64,000 nt of DNA from Prevotella melaninogenica (GCF_018127965.1 NZ_CP072350.1:992001-1056000); one strand, 5' to 3'. Shown: positions 7,895 through 16,865, numbered from the stretch's first letter. Numbers and translations are program-made. Notes: a model not told the origin generated them from the sequence alone.

Positions 7895-9070
7895 ATGGAT
7901 ACTCAAAACATACCTGTTCACGTTCGTTTGTGGAATAAGCATTTTTGGTTATTGGCAATGGCTAACCTCTTGTTAGTCATGTCGTCTTATATGCTCGTTG
8001 CTACCATACCTTTGCGTATGGAAGTTAGAGGATATTCTATGTTACAGATAGCTTTGGTAATGGGTGTGTTCTTTATTGGAATATATCTTTTTGGTAGTCT
8101 TTCTGGCTATCTTGTTCAACGTTATCGTCGCAAAAATGTATTTAATGTCTCAACATTATTACTATTGGCTGTTACAGGTGTACTTTATTATCTAAGTAAT
8201 TTACCTTATAACTCTTTTGATTATACGCTACTTGTAGGACTTCGTTTCATACAAGGTGCTTTCTATGGCCTTTCTCAACTCGTCCTTCTTAGTACACTCA
8301 TTATTGATACTGTAGAAGCTGTACACCGAACAGAGGCAAATCATGCCGCAACATGGTTTGGACGTTTTGCTCTCTCATTTGGTCCTTTAGCAGGAATCAT
8401 GGTATATCAAACGATGAATTTTGCTTCAGTACTCCTCATGTCTTGTATTTGCTTGGCTGTTTCTTTTATCTTTGTCAACTTAATAAGATTCCCATTTCGT
8501 ATGCCAAGTGAGGATTTCTCTCGCTTTTCTTGCGATCGTTTTCTATTGAAAGGTAGTCATTGGCTTTTTGTCAACGTGACTCTTATTACATCTGTTGTTG
8601 GACTTCTTTTGAGTATAGAACACAGTCCTCGTTTTTATGGAATGCTGATGGTAGGCTTTATTATAGCAATTCTTGCTGAAAGATTTGTCTTTGCAGATGC
8701 AGATCTTCGCAGCGAAGCCACAACAGGAATGATTGTTATTGGTATTGCGATTCTACTGATGATTACTCGAAATCAGGAAAGTGTTAGCTATATCGTACCA
8801 ATCCTTATTGGTTTGGGTGTGGGATTGATAGGAAGTAGATTCTTACTCTTTTTCATAAAGATGTCGGATCATTGTCAACGTGGAACGAGTCAGAGTACGT
8901 TTTTACTTGCTTGGGAAACAGGTATCGGTGTAGGGTTGGTTCTTTCTTATGGAGTATTTAATCTTGAATTACCTCTTATTTTATGGATTGGACTTGGAAT
9001 TTTGGCAGTCTCACTGATTCTGTATGATACTTTTATTCATAGCTGGTATGTAAAACATAAGCATCGATAA
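7895..9070 (+). CDS. Major facilitator superfamily transporter, 391 aa
   Basis: Inner-membrane protein with about twelve hydrophobic spans, beginning at residues 17-37 (LLAMANLLLVMSSYMLVATI). The loop between spans 2 and 3 has the basic MFS signature in the form GYLVQRYRRKNVF near residue 72, matching the GxLxDRxGRK-type motif. The central loop near residues 200-215 is hydrophilic, dividing two six-span halves. The substrate cannot be read from the sequence. It stands alone on the plus strand, followed by a terminator-like hairpin. Confidence 0.88.
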   Translation: MDTQNIPVHVRLWNKHFWLLAMANLLLVMSSYMLVATIPLRMEVRGYSMLQIALVMGVFFIGIYLFGSLSGYLVQRYRRKNVFNVSTLLLLAVTGVLYYLSNLPYNSFDYTLLVGLRFIQGAFYGLSQLVLLSTLIIDTVEAVHRTEANHAATWFGRFALSFGPLAGIMVYQTMNFASVLLMSCICLAVSFIFVNLIRFPFRMPSEDFSRFSCDRFLLKGSHWLFVNVTLITSVVGLLLSIEHSPRFYGMLMVGFIIAILAERFVFADADLRSEATTGMIVIGIAILLMITRNQESVSYIVPILIGLGVGLIGSRFLLFFIKMSDHCQRGTSQSTFLLAWETGIGVGLVLSYGVFNLELPLILWIGLGILAVSLILYDTFIHSWYVKHKHR

Positions 9071-9174
9071 TTTACTTTAATTATTTATTGATACATGTTT
9101 GAATATTAGTACTTTATACATTGATTTAATTAAATATACTTAATAAGTTCTCATAAACTCGTTAGTAACGTTGT

Positions 9175-9217
9175 AAGTAAGCATTTCTTTGAGCATAAGG
9201 AATGCTTACTTGTGTTT
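9175..9217 (+). terminator. Terminator-like hairpin after the MFS gene
   Basis: Perfect 11-bp stem, AAGTAAGCATT (9175-9185) with AATGCTTACTT (9201-9211) and a 15-nt loop, followed by a short T-rich stretch (GTGTTT). It lies 105 nt after the stop. The spacer 9071-9595 otherwise holds only the repeat array at 9327 and the ftsY promoter. Confidence 0.6.
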
Positions 9218-9326
9218 ACTGTAATCTGATAAAACTAATGTTTCGATTGATGTTATACTATATAGCCCGGTTTTAATAGTAAATGACACTCCTAATCACA
9301 AACAAATATATTTTTTCTTTGTATCA

Positions 9327-9413
9327 TAAAGCATGTTGTTAAGCCTCCTCACCAATGGTGCGAAGCCTTAGCACGACTGGTGCGGAGGCTTAACACGATA
9401 CGTGATGAGTTAT
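9327..9413. repeat. 22-nt-period hairpin repeat array, family A, copy 2
   Basis: A decayed first unit ending at 9348, two clear 22-nt units (9349-9370, 9371-9392) and a partial one after them. AAGCCT-TA-GCAC (from 9363) pairs with GTGC-GG-AGGCTT (to 9390) around a 5-nt loop. The cores CCAATGG and GACTGG follow the family pattern. Confidence 0.85.
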
Positions 9414-9544
9414 ATTATTTCTATTAAAAACAAATTTTACTATTCAATCATGTCATAAAAAAGAATATATTTAGGCTTAAACACGTAAATTATAGCGTAA
9501 ATATTTCTTGGATAATACTAATTTTCATTGTGTTGTAAAGCAAA

Positions 9545-9578
9545 TTTGCTTTTTCGTCAACTTTTTATTATCTTTGCA
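9545..9578 (+). promoter_or_regulatory. Promoter for ftsY
   Basis: TTTG at 9545-9548, a 20-nt spacer and TATCTTTGCA at 9569-9578 give a full match to the Bacteroidetes promoter. The start codon follows 18 nt later, so the leader is very short. Confidence 0.85.
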
Positions 9579-9595
9579 ACAAATTAGCTAATTAT

Positions 9596-10546
9596 ATGGG
9601 ATTATTCGGTTTATTCGGTAAGAAGAAAAAAGAAACACTTGACAAAGGACTTGAGAAAACAAAAGAAAATGTTTTCTCAAAACTGACACGTGCAGTGGCA
9701 GGAAAGTCAAAAGTAGATGATGAGGTCTTAGACGACCTTGAAGAGATTCTTGTAACGTCTGATGTAGGTGTAGATACAACTATTAAGATTATCCGACGCA
9801 TTGAAGAACGCGTTGCCCGCGATAAGTATGTTTCAACAAGCGAGCTTAATAGTATTCTTAAAAGTGAGATAACGGCATTACTCACTGAAAATAATACAGG
9901 AGACAATGGTGAATGGACGTTACCAGAAAATACACATCCATACGTTATACTTGTTGTCGGAGTAAATGGTGTAGGTAAGACTACAACCATAGGTAAACTT
10001 GCTTGGCAGTTTAAGCAAGCTGGAAAGAAAGTTTATCTCGGTGCAGCTGACACCTTCCGCGCTGCCGCTGTTGAGCAGATTCAAATTTGGGGCGACCGTG
10101 TTGGTGTTCCTGTAGTGAAACAGCAGATGGGAGCAGACCCTGCAAGTGTTGCTTTTGATACGCTACAAAGTGCTAAAGCAAATGGTGCGGATGTAGTGAT
10201 TATAGATACGGCAGGTCGTTTGCACAACAAAGTAGGTTTGATGAACGAGTTGAAGAAAATCAAGGACGTAATGAAAAAGGTTGTTCCTGAGGCTCCACAC
10301 GAGGTACTGCTTGTACTTGATGGAAGTACTGGACAGAATGCCTTTGAACAAGCACGTCAGTTTGCTGCTGTTACACAGATTACATCTCTGGCTATTACAA
10401 AACTCGATGGAACCGCTAAGGGTGGAGTCGTGATAGGTATTAGTGACCAATTGAAGGTTCCTGTTAAGTATATTGGATTAGGTGAAGGCATGGAAGACTT
10501 GCAGCTTTTTGATAAGGTGCAGTTTGTTGATAGCCTATTTAAATAG
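9596..10546 (+). CDS. ftsY: Signal recognition particle receptor FtsY
   Basis: SRP-family GTPase that docks ribosome-SRP complexes at the inner membrane. The 316-residue protein has a short basic/amphipathic start (GLFGLFGKKKKE), a helical N domain and a G domain: P-loop GVNGVGKTTTIGKLA near residue 122, DTFRAAAVEQ near 150, DTAGR near 203 and TKLDGTAKGG near 268. It lacks the long acidic A domain of the E. coli protein, as is usual outside the gamma-proteobacteria. A consensus promoter directly precedes it, and rimO follows after a spacer with a long inverted repeat. Confidence 0.98.
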   Translation: MGLFGLFGKKKKETLDKGLEKTKENVFSKLTRAVAGKSKVDDEVLDDLEEILVTSDVGVDTTIKIIRRIEERVARDKYVSTSELNSILKSEITALLTENNTGDNGEWTLPENTHPYVILVVGVNGVGKTTTIGKLAWQFKQAGKKVYLGAADTFRAAAVEQIQIWGDRVGVPVVKQQMGADPASVAFDTLQSAKANGADVVIIDTAGRLHNKVGLMNELKKIKDVMKKVVPEAPHEVLLVLDGSTGQNAFEQARQFAAVTQITSLAITKLDGTAKGGVVIGISDQLKVPVKYIGLGEGMEDLQLFDKVQFVDSLFK

Positions 10547-10565
10547 GGTGTTGGGTGTTGAATGT

Positions 10566-10646
10566 TAGGTGGTGAATATTGGGTGTTGATGAAGTGATAT
10601 TGCATCCCATTTATGCAATTCATTAACACCCAACATTCAACACCTA
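10566..10646. repeat. Long inverted repeat between ftsY and rimO
   Basis: Arms 10566-10593 and 10619-10646 are 28 nt each with about four mismatches; near the tip ATTGCAT and ATGCAAT extend the stem. The left flank repeats the arm motif GGGTGTTG several times, so the arm is itself made of short tandem units. A hairpin this size in the ftsY-rimO transcript could pause or end transcription, but no T-run follows. Confidence 0.75.
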
Positions 10647-10664
10647 TCACCAAACAAAGAACGA

Positions 10665-11966
10665 ATGAAGAAAAATCAGATAGATATTGTTACCATGGGC
10701 TGCTCAAAGAATCTTGTAGATTCAGAGCTAATCATGAAGCAATTTGAAGAAAACGGCTTTCATTGTACACATGACTCAAAGCGTCCACAGGGTGAGATTG
10801 CTGTTATCAATACATGCGGATTTATCGAAGCTGCAAAAGAAGAAAGTATCAATACGATTCTTGAATTTATCAATAGAAAGAAGAATGGACAGCTTAATAA
10901 GCTTTATGTAATGGGCTGTCTGTCACAACGATACAAAGACGAACTTGAAGCAGAACTTCCAGAGGTGGATAAGTTCTATGGTAAGTTCAATTATAAACAG
11001 CTACTGACAGATCTTGGTAAGGCAGATGTTCCTGCATGTAATGGTGTTAGACATCTTACCACTCCACGCCATTATGCTTATGTAAAGATTGCTGAAGGTT
11101 GTGATCGTCATTGTGCTTATTGCGCCATTCCATTGATTACGGGGCGTCATCATTCACGTCCTGTTGAAGAAGTTTTGGATGAAGTAAGAGGGCTTGTTGC
11201 TCAAGGAGTGAAGGAGTTTCAGATTATTGAGCAGGAACTGACCTACTATGGTGTAGACCTTGATGGTAAACATCATATTACTGAACTTATATCACGAATG
11301 GCTGATATAGAGGGAGTAGAGTGGATTCGTCTCCATTATGCTTACCCTAATCAGTTCCCACTTGATCTTCTCGATGTAATCGCAGAAAAACCAAATGTGT
11401 GTAAATATTTGGATATAGCCTTCCAACATATTTCGGATCATATGCTTGACCGTATGCGTCGTCATGTGAGTAAGCAGGAAACACTTGATTTAATTGCAGA
11501 GATACGTCGTCGTGTACCAGGTATTCATCTTCGTACAACACTTCTTGTTGGTTTCCCTGGTGAGACTGATGAAGATTTTGAGGAATTAAAGGAGTTTGTA
11601 ACTAATGCTCGCTTTGAGCGTATGGGAGCCTTCTCTTATTCTGAAGAAGAAGGTACCTATAGTGCAAATCATTATAAAGATGATGTACCAGAGGATGTTA
11701 AGCAGGCTCGTCTCGATGAACTAATGGCTATTCAACAAGGAATATCAGAAGAGTTGGAAGCTGAGAAGGTAGGTAAAACCTTTAAGGTTATTATTGATCG
11801 TAAGGAAGGAGAATACTATGTTGGTCGTACAGAATTCTGTTCACCAGAGGTGGATCCTGAGGTCTTGATATCGTCAACAGAGAAGTCTTTACGTATCGGT
11901 AAATTCTATGATGTTTGCATCACAGACTCCGATGAGTTTGACCTTTTTGGAGAGGTTGTTAAGTGA
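10665..11966 (+). CDS. rimO: Ribosomal protein S12 methylthiotransferase RimO
   Basis: Radical-SAM enzyme that adds a methylthio group to an aspartate of ribosomal protein S12. The 433-residue protein shows the MiaB/RimO order: an N-terminal UPF0004 domain with cysteines at C13 (MGCSKN), about 51 (NTCGF) and about 85 (GCLSQRY) for the auxiliary cluster; the radical-SAM CxxxCxxC in CDRHCAYCAIP at about 146-153; and a C-terminal TRAM domain. RimO rather than MiaB is supported by MGCSKNLVDSE and by length. A 10-bp hairpin (11974-12000) follows the stop. Confidence 0.96.
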   Translation: MKKNQIDIVTMGCSKNLVDSELIMKQFEENGFHCTHDSKRPQGEIAVINTCGFIEAAKEESINTILEFINRKKNGQLNKLYVMGCLSQRYKDELEAELPEVDKFYGKFNYKQLLTDLGKADVPACNGVRHLTTPRHYAYVKIAEGCDRHCAYCAIPLITGRHHSRPVEEVLDEVRGLVAQGVKEFQIIEQELTYYGVDLDGKHHITELISRMADIEGVEWIRLHYAYPNQFPLDLLDVIAEKPNVCKYLDIAFQHISDHMLDRMRRHVSKQETLDLIAEIRRRVPGIHLRTTLLVGFPGETDEDFEELKEFVTNARFERMGAFSYSEEEGTYSANHYKDDVPEDVKQARLDELMAIQQGISEELEAEKVGKTFKVIIDRKEGEYYVGRTEFCSPEVDPEVLISSTEKSLRIGKFYDVCITDSDEFDLFGEVVK

Positions 11967-11973
11967 TAGTTTG

Positions 11974-12000
11974 TAGTTTATAATATGAATTTATAAACTA
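11974..12000 (+). other. Hairpin between rimO and the HU gene
   Basis: TAGTTTATAA (11974-11983) pairs perfectly with TTATAAACTA (11991-12000) around a 7-nt loop. No U-tract follows, so a pause or processing site is as likely as a terminator. Confidence 0.45.
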
Positions 12001-12052
12001 AGAGTTAATTTGATTATAGATTCTGAATTTTTGAATAAAAGGAGAAAACAGA

Positions 12053-12346
12053 ATGAATAATAAAGAATTCATTGCAGCATTAGCAGCAAGAACTGGATAT
12101 ACACAGGATGAAAGCCAAAAGATGGTGAAAACTGTTGTAGATATGATGGGTAAGTCCTTCGAAACAGGCGATCCTGTGCCAGTTATTGGTTTCGGAACGT
12201 TTGAAGTTAAAAAGCGTTTGGAACGTGTTATGGTTAATCCTTCAACAGGTTTGCGTATGCTGGTTCCTCCAAAGTTGGTTCTTAACTTCAAACCTGCAGC
12301 AACAATCAAAGGACATGTAAGAAAGGGAGGACAAGACAATGGCTAA
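12053..12346 (+). CDS. HU-family DNA-binding protein
   Basis: A 97-residue histone-like protein of the HU/IHF fold. It has the usual helical dimerisation part (NKEFIAALAARTGYTQDESQ), the turn GFGTFEVKKR near residue 47 and the DNA-binding beta-arm RVMVNPSTGLRMLVPPK with the intercalating proline context. An AGGAG-like sequence lies 10 nt before the ATG, a stronger ribosome site than most genes here have. The stop codon overlaps the next gene by 8 nt, and that gene also starts with an HU domain, so the two are translationally coupled and may heterodimerise. Confidence 0.93.
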   Translation: MNNKEFIAALAARTGYTQDESQKMVKTVVDMMGKSFETGDPVPVIGFGTFEVKKRLERVMVNPSTGLRMLVPPKLVLNFKPAATIKGHVRKGGQDNG

Positions 12347-13706
12347 GAGTGCAATACAATTAATTACAAGTGCATTGGCTAAACAGCATAATCTGTCGGC
12401 TGATGATGCGGCAGCTTTTGTTGATGCCTTTTTTGACATTATAAGTTCTGAATTAAAAAACGGTAATCAAGTAAAGATTAAAGGACTTGGAACCTTTAAG
12501 GTTCAAGCTGTTAAACCACGTGAGAGTGTTAACGTTAATACTGGTGAACGTGTACTTATTGAAGGTCATGACAAGATCAGTTTCACTCCAGATACAGTGA
12601 TGAAGGAACTTGTGAACAAACCTTTCTCGCAATTTGAGACTGTCGTTATCAATGATGGCGTTGACACAGAGGAGTTAGAACGTATTCCTGCTGAAGATAG
12701 TTCTGATGAGGTAAAATCAGAACTTGTTGATGATGCCACAACAAAAAATACTTCTGAAGAAAAACTACTTGTCGAGGAGGAAAGAACAGAAGTAGAAGAT
12801 ACAAAGGATGAAACTAATAATATTAGTTCTGTAAAAGGGGGTGCGGAAATAGAGGCAGAAGATAATCTCAATGAAAAGAACTTACCGATTGATGTTATAG
12901 AAGAGCCTACTACAGAAGAAAATGAGGCTATCTTTGATTCAGAAGAAAAACCTTCTAATCTTGAAGAAAAGAAAGAGGAAAAACAGGAGGTTGCTAAAGA
13001 GGTAGATTCTAAGGTCGATTCAATTGTTGAGTCAAAGGTTGACGCTATAGTTGAACCAAAGGTTGAGGAGGAAACTATAGAGGTTGAAGTTAAGTCTGTA
13101 CAATCTGTTGCTAATACATCAGAAGAACGAGAAGAGTCTTCAAATGAGAATAATATTGATAAAAAAGAATTACCAAATAGTTCTGAACCAACTCATATTC
13201 TTGACGACGAAGACACTGATGTAGAAAGTTCAGAGAATGGTATACTAAAGAAGGTTGCATTGGTTGCATTTATTGTAATCATATGTCTTGGTATTTTTCT
13301 TTGGGCACGAATGAGTAGCACAAACTCAAAGAAGAAGACGAAAGAAGTAGCAGAGCAAGTAAATACTTCAGAAGATCATTCTTCTCTTAGCACACAGACT
13401 GTCTCTGCAGATACAACATCTGTAACTAAAGTTCATAAAACACCTGAAAAGAAAGAGACAGCTAAAGTTGATTCTTTTATGGCTTTAAATAGTGACCCTC
13501 GTATCCGTTATGGTGCTTATAATATTATAGGCATTGATCGCATTGTAGTGTTGAAGAAAGGTGAGACTATGGAGAAGTATAGCCGAAAGACACTTGGTGC
13601 TGATATGGTTGGGTATTTTCAGGTTCTTAATGGTCGTAAGACAATGCAAGCTGGTGACACCATGAAAGTTCCAAAGGTTGAATTAAGACCAGAGTATAGA
13701 AAGTAA
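12339..13706 (+). CDS. HU domain - transmembrane - LysM-like fusion protein, 455 aa
   Basis: Residues 1-90 form an HU/IHF-like domain (AKSAIQLITSALAKQHNLSA; GLGTFKVQAVKPRESVNVNT). Residues about 105-295 are a long acidic, Glu/Val/Lys-rich low-complexity linker. A single hydrophobic span lies near residues 304-322 (VALVAFIVIICLGIFLW) and is followed by positive charges and a Ser/Thr/Lys-rich stretch. Residues about 390-450 look like a LysM module (IVVLKKGETMEKYSRKTLG; VLNGRKTMQAGDTMKVPK). The predicted layout places a DNA-binding end in the cytoplasm and a peptidoglycan-binding end in the periplasm. This role is inference. A 15-bp terminator closes the operon. Confidence 0.85.
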   Translation: MAKSAIQLITSALAKQHNLSADDAAAFVDAFFDIISSELKNGNQVKIKGLGTFKVQAVKPRESVNVNTGERVLIEGHDKISFTPDTVMKELVNKPFSQFETVVINDGVDTEELERIPAEDSSDEVKSELVDDATTKNTSEEKLLVEEERTEVEDTKDETNNISSVKGGAEIEAEDNLNEKNLPIDVIEEPTTEENEAIFDSEEKPSNLEEKKEEKQEVAKEVDSKVDSIVESKVDAIVEPKVEEETIEVEVKSVQSVANTSEEREESSNENNIDKKELPNSSEPTHILDDEDTDVESSENGILKKVALVAFIVIICLGIFLWARMSSTNSKKKTKEVAEQVNTSEDHSSLSTQTVSADTTSVTKVHKTPEKKETAKVDSFMALNSDPRIRYGAYNIIGIDRIVVLKKGETMEKYSRKTLGADMVGYFQVLNGRKTMQAGDTMKVPKVELRPEYRK

Positions 13707-13759
13707 GTATTTTAAATATAATAAAGCTGTATTTGTTTTATACAGCTGTAATCTTGTAG

Positions 13760-13794
13760 AAAAAGTCCTTAAAAGAAGTTTTAAGGACTTTTTT
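13760..13794 (+). terminator. Strong intrinsic terminator after the HU operon
   Basis: Perfect 15-bp stem, 13760-13774 (AAAAAGTCCTTAAAA) with 13779-13793, a 4-nt loop GAAG and a T-run. It separates the HU operon from the bat operon. Confidence 0.92.
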
Positions 13795-13839
13795 AATATA
13801 ATTTAGACACTATTTTTCGCTTCCTCCGCATTTATGTTG

Positions 13840-13849
13840 TACTTTTGCG
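13840..13849 (+). promoter_or_regulatory. Probable promoter of the bat operon (-7 box)
   Basis: TACTTTTGCG matches TAnnTTTG and lies 47 nt before the moxR start. The -33 region about 21 nt upstream has TTTTCG, one step from TTTG. No second promoter is obvious further down the operon. Confidence 0.6.
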
Positions 13850-13895
13850 ACTAATAGAATAAGAATATAATAGTACAATAATAATTTGTAAGATA

Positions 13896-14891
13896 ATGGC
13901 AGAATCTATTGATATTAGAGAGTTGAACGAGCGGATAGAAAGTCAGAGTTCATTTGTAACCAACCTTACAACAGGTATGAATCAGGTTATCGTTGGTCAA
14001 AGACATCTGATAGACTCACTACTTATTTCGTTACTCAGTGATGGTCATATTCTTCTTGAGGGTGTGCCTGGTCTGGCAAAAACACTTGCTATCAAGACTC
14101 TATCACAGCTTGTTGATGCACGTTATAGTCGTATTCAGTTTACTCCAGACCTTTTGCCAGCTGACGTTATTGGTACACAGATTTATTCTCAGAAGGATGA
14201 AGCCTTTCACGTAAAGAAAGGTCCTGTATTTGCTAATTTTGTACTCGCTGATGAAATCAATCGTGCTCCAGCAAAGGTTCAGAGTGCATTGTTAGAAGCT
14301 ATGCAGGAGCATCAAGTAACAATAGGAGACCCTACTTTTACACTTCCTGATCCATTCCTCGTATTGGCTACTCAGAATCCGATAGAGCAGGAGGGTACTT
14401 ATATGCTTCCTGAAGCACAGGTAGACCGATTCATGCTGAAGGTTGTTATTGATTATCCTACATTAGAGGAGGAGAAACTTGTTATTCGCGAGAATCTTCA
14501 AGAGAGTATGCCTGTTGTACATCCTGTTATTACAGCGAATGAGATTCTTGAGGCACGTAGTGTAGTTAAGGATGTATATATTGATGATAAAATCATACAA
14601 TATATTGCTGATATCGTTTTTGCGACACGTTACCCAGAGCGCTATCAATTGCCAGAATTGAAGCAAATGATAACATTTGGTGGAAGTCCACGTGCAAGTA
14701 TCAATCTTGCAAAAGTAAGTCGTGCCTATGCTTTCATCAAGCATCGTGGTTATGTTGTCCCTGAAGATGTACGCGCAGTTGCACATGATGTTTTGCGTCA
14801 TAGAATTGGTTTGTCTTACGAGGCAGAAGCAACTGATCTTACAACAGAGAAGATTATTAGTGAGATTATCAACAAAGTACAGGTACCTTAA
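13896..14891 (+). CDS. MoxR-family AAA ATPase of the bat locus
   Basis: A 331-residue AAA+ ATPase that in such loci acts as a chaperone or remodeller for vWA proteins. Walker A (GVPGLAKT) is near residue 57, Walker B (LADEINRAPAK) near 119 and sensor 1 (LATQNPIEQEGTY) near 153. A C-terminal lid follows (RYPERYQLPELKQMITFGGSPRA). It is the first gene of the Bacteroides aerotolerance cluster; the DUF58 gene follows after 50 nt. Family knowledge links the cluster to stress and oxygen tolerance; the substrate is unknown. Confidence 0.95.
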   Translation: MAESIDIRELNERIESQSSFVTNLTTGMNQVIVGQRHLIDSLLISLLSDGHILLEGVPGLAKTLAIKTLSQLVDARYSRIQFTPDLLPADVIGTQIYSQKDEAFHVKKGPVFANFVLADEINRAPAKVQSALLEAMQEHQVTIGDPTFTLPDPFLVLATQNPIEQEGTYMLPEAQVDRFMLKVVIDYPTLEEEKLVIRENLQESMPVVHPVITANEILEARSVVKDVYIDDKIIQYIADIVFATRYPERYQLPELKQMITFGGSPRASINLAKVSRAYAFIKHRGYVVPEDVRAVAHDVLRHRIGLSYEAEATDLTTEKIISEIINKVQVP

Positions 14892-14941
14892 TCTTCAATT
14901 ATATTCTTAGAAGAGTTTAAGAAGCATTATTATCATTTTCT

Positions 14942-15814
14942 ATGGATACTACTGAATTACTAAAGAAAGTCCGAAAGATTGAAATCAAGACCTTAGGACT
15001 GAGCCAGAATATCTTTGCTGGGCAGTATCATTCTGCCTTTAAAGGGCGTGGTATGGCTTTTTCTGAAGTACGCGAGTATCAGTATGGTGATGATGTTAGA
15101 GATATTGATTGGAATGTGACAGGACGTTTTCATCGTCCATACGTTAAGGTTTTTGAAGAAGAACGTGAGTTGACAGTGATGCTGCTAATAGATGTCAGTG
15201 GCTCGCTTGATTTTGGTACTTCTGGCCAGTTAAAACGCGAGTGTGCTACGGAGATAGCCGCTACTTTAGCATTCTCTGCTATTCAAAATAATGATAAGAT
15301 TGGTGTTATATTTTTCTCAGATTATATAGAGAAGTATATTGCTCCAAAGAAAGGACGTAAGCATATTCTTTATCTTATTAGAGAGATGCTTACTTTTACT
15401 CCGAATAGCAAGAGAACAGATGTTGGTGTAAGTCTTGAATACCTTAACAAGGTAATGAAGCGTCGTTGTACAGCCTTTGTAATCAGTGATTTCTATACTC
15501 GTAAGGATTTTAGTCAAGAACTACGAATAGCTAATAAAAAACATGATGTTGTTGCCATTCAAATTTATGACCCTCGAGCAAAAGAAATGCCTGATGTTGG
15601 CTTAATGAAGGTTGTTGATGCAGAAACAGGGCATGAGATGTATATTGATACTCATGATGCTCGTTTACGAAAAGTACATAATAAATATTGGGAGGAGCGT
15701 GAGATACGATTACATGAGATGTTAAGTCAGAGTCATGTAGATAGTGTGGCTATAGCAACGGATGACGACTATGTAAAGATGTTGATGACGTTGTTTTCAA
15801 AGAGAAACCGATGA
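14942..15814 (+). CDS. DUF58-domain protein with vWA-like fold
   Basis: A 290-residue cytoplasmic protein of the DUF58 family. The signature GDDVRDIDWNVTGRF lies near residue 49 and precedes a vWA-like region with the metal-site motif DVSGS near 83-87. It has no signal peptide or membrane span. DUF58 proteins regularly follow moxR and are thought to bridge the ATPase and membrane-bound vWA partners. The stop overlaps the next start by 4 nt (ATGA), indicating coupling. Confidence 0.93.
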   Translation: MDTTELLKKVRKIEIKTLGLSQNIFAGQYHSAFKGRGMAFSEVREYQYGDDVRDIDWNVTGRFHRPYVKVFEEERELTVMLLIDVSGSLDFGTSGQLKRECATEIAATLAFSAIQNNDKIGVIFFSDYIEKYIAPKKGRKHILYLIREMLTFTPNSKRTDVGVSLEYLNKVMKRRCTAFVISDFYTRKDFSQELRIANKKHDVVAIQIYDPRAKEMPDVGLMKVVDAETGHEMYIDTHDARLRKVHNKYWEEREIRLHEMLSQSHVDSVAIATDDDYVKMLMTLFSKRNR

Positions 15815-16845
15815 GAAAATATATTGTTATATTTATATTGCTTATCCTGGCGGTTGTAAGCCATGCACAAGTACAGGTAACGGCAAGTGTGGATTCTACC
15901 AAAATATTGATAGGTGGACGTTCACACTATTTCATTACTGTATATGCACCTAAAGGGACAAAGATATCGTTTCCAGAATTTAATAATAAAAAAGAGATAG
16001 TATCAGATGTTGAAGTACTAAGTGCTAAGTCTGACACAGCAGATGCAAATAGTAAGGTAAGAATAAGACGAATATATACCATTACTGCATGGGATGCTAA
16101 GCGTTATACTATTCCTGCACAGAAAGTTATTGTAGGTGGTGCGACTAAGACGACAGGTAATGTTACTCTGGATGTCCAGGCTGTTCCTGTCGATACAGTG
16201 AAAAGTACTCCTATGCCACCAGATGGTATTCAAAAGGTTCCTTTTTCATGGGGGGAATGGGTTCCTGTAATTTTAGTAATTGTACTTGCACTTATACTTA
16301 TCTGCATTGTTTTCTATCTTTATAGAATTCTTTGCCATAAGAAAAATGGTAGGGCATTAAAGAAAACACGTGCACTATCTTACTATGAGCAAGCAAAACA
16401 TGACCTTTCTGAGATAGCTGCAAATAAGATGTTGTATGCAGAACAGAAAGCTTATTATACAGATGTTACAAACGTTCTCAGAAAATATATCTCACAGCGT
16501 TACAATATCAACGCATTGGAAATGACTTCTCATGAGATATTAGAAAGTATGAAGGATGTTTGTGATGTTTCTGAATTAAAAGTAGTATTCAACACAGCAG
16601 ACCTTGTAAAATTCGCTAAATATTCAACAGATGCGAATGACGTGACTTATTATCTTGATAGTATTGTTCATTTTATAGATAGTACAAAGGTTGAAGAACC
16701 AAAAGAGGTTATTGAAGAACCAAAAGAAAACATAAGCGATACTCGTTCACGTAAGACAATAAAGTTCGCTATTGGATTACTATTAGTGACATCCGTAGCT
16801 TTGCTTATTTACGCTGCATTTGAAGCCTACGCGCTTTTGATGTAA
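15811..16845 (+). CDS. Bat-locus membrane protein, unnamed, 344 aa
   Basis: Signal peptide at residues 1-19 (ending VSHA before QVQVT), then a periplasmic beta-rich domain of about 125 residues. A transmembrane span lies at about 150-172 (VILVIVLALILICIVFYLYR), followed by a cytoplasmic helical part with YYTDVTNVLRKYISQRYNI near 215 and a last span near 320-340. The helical part resembles the segment after the membrane span of BatD (KTLWGYASDKL there). It occupies the slot between DUF58 and batA found in Bacteroides bat loci. Possibly a BatD-like adaptor; precise function unknown. Confidence 0.8.
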   Translation: MRKYIVIFILLILAVVSHAQVQVTASVDSTKILIGGRSHYFITVYAPKGTKISFPEFNNKKEIVSDVEVLSAKSDTADANSKVRIRRIYTITAWDAKRYTIPAQKVIVGGATKTTGNVTLDVQAVPVDTVKSTPMPPDGIQKVPFSWGEWVPVILVIVLALILICIVFYLYRILCHKKNGRALKKTRALSYYEQAKHDLSEIAANKMLYAEQKAYYTDVTNVLRKYISQRYNINALEMTSHEILESMKDVCDVSELKVVFNTADLVKFAKYSTDANDVTYYLDSIVHFIDSTKVEEPKEVIEEPKENISDTRSRKTIKFAIGLLLVTSVALLIYAAFEAYALLM

Positions 16846-16865
16846 TTATAAATTGAATTATAGAA

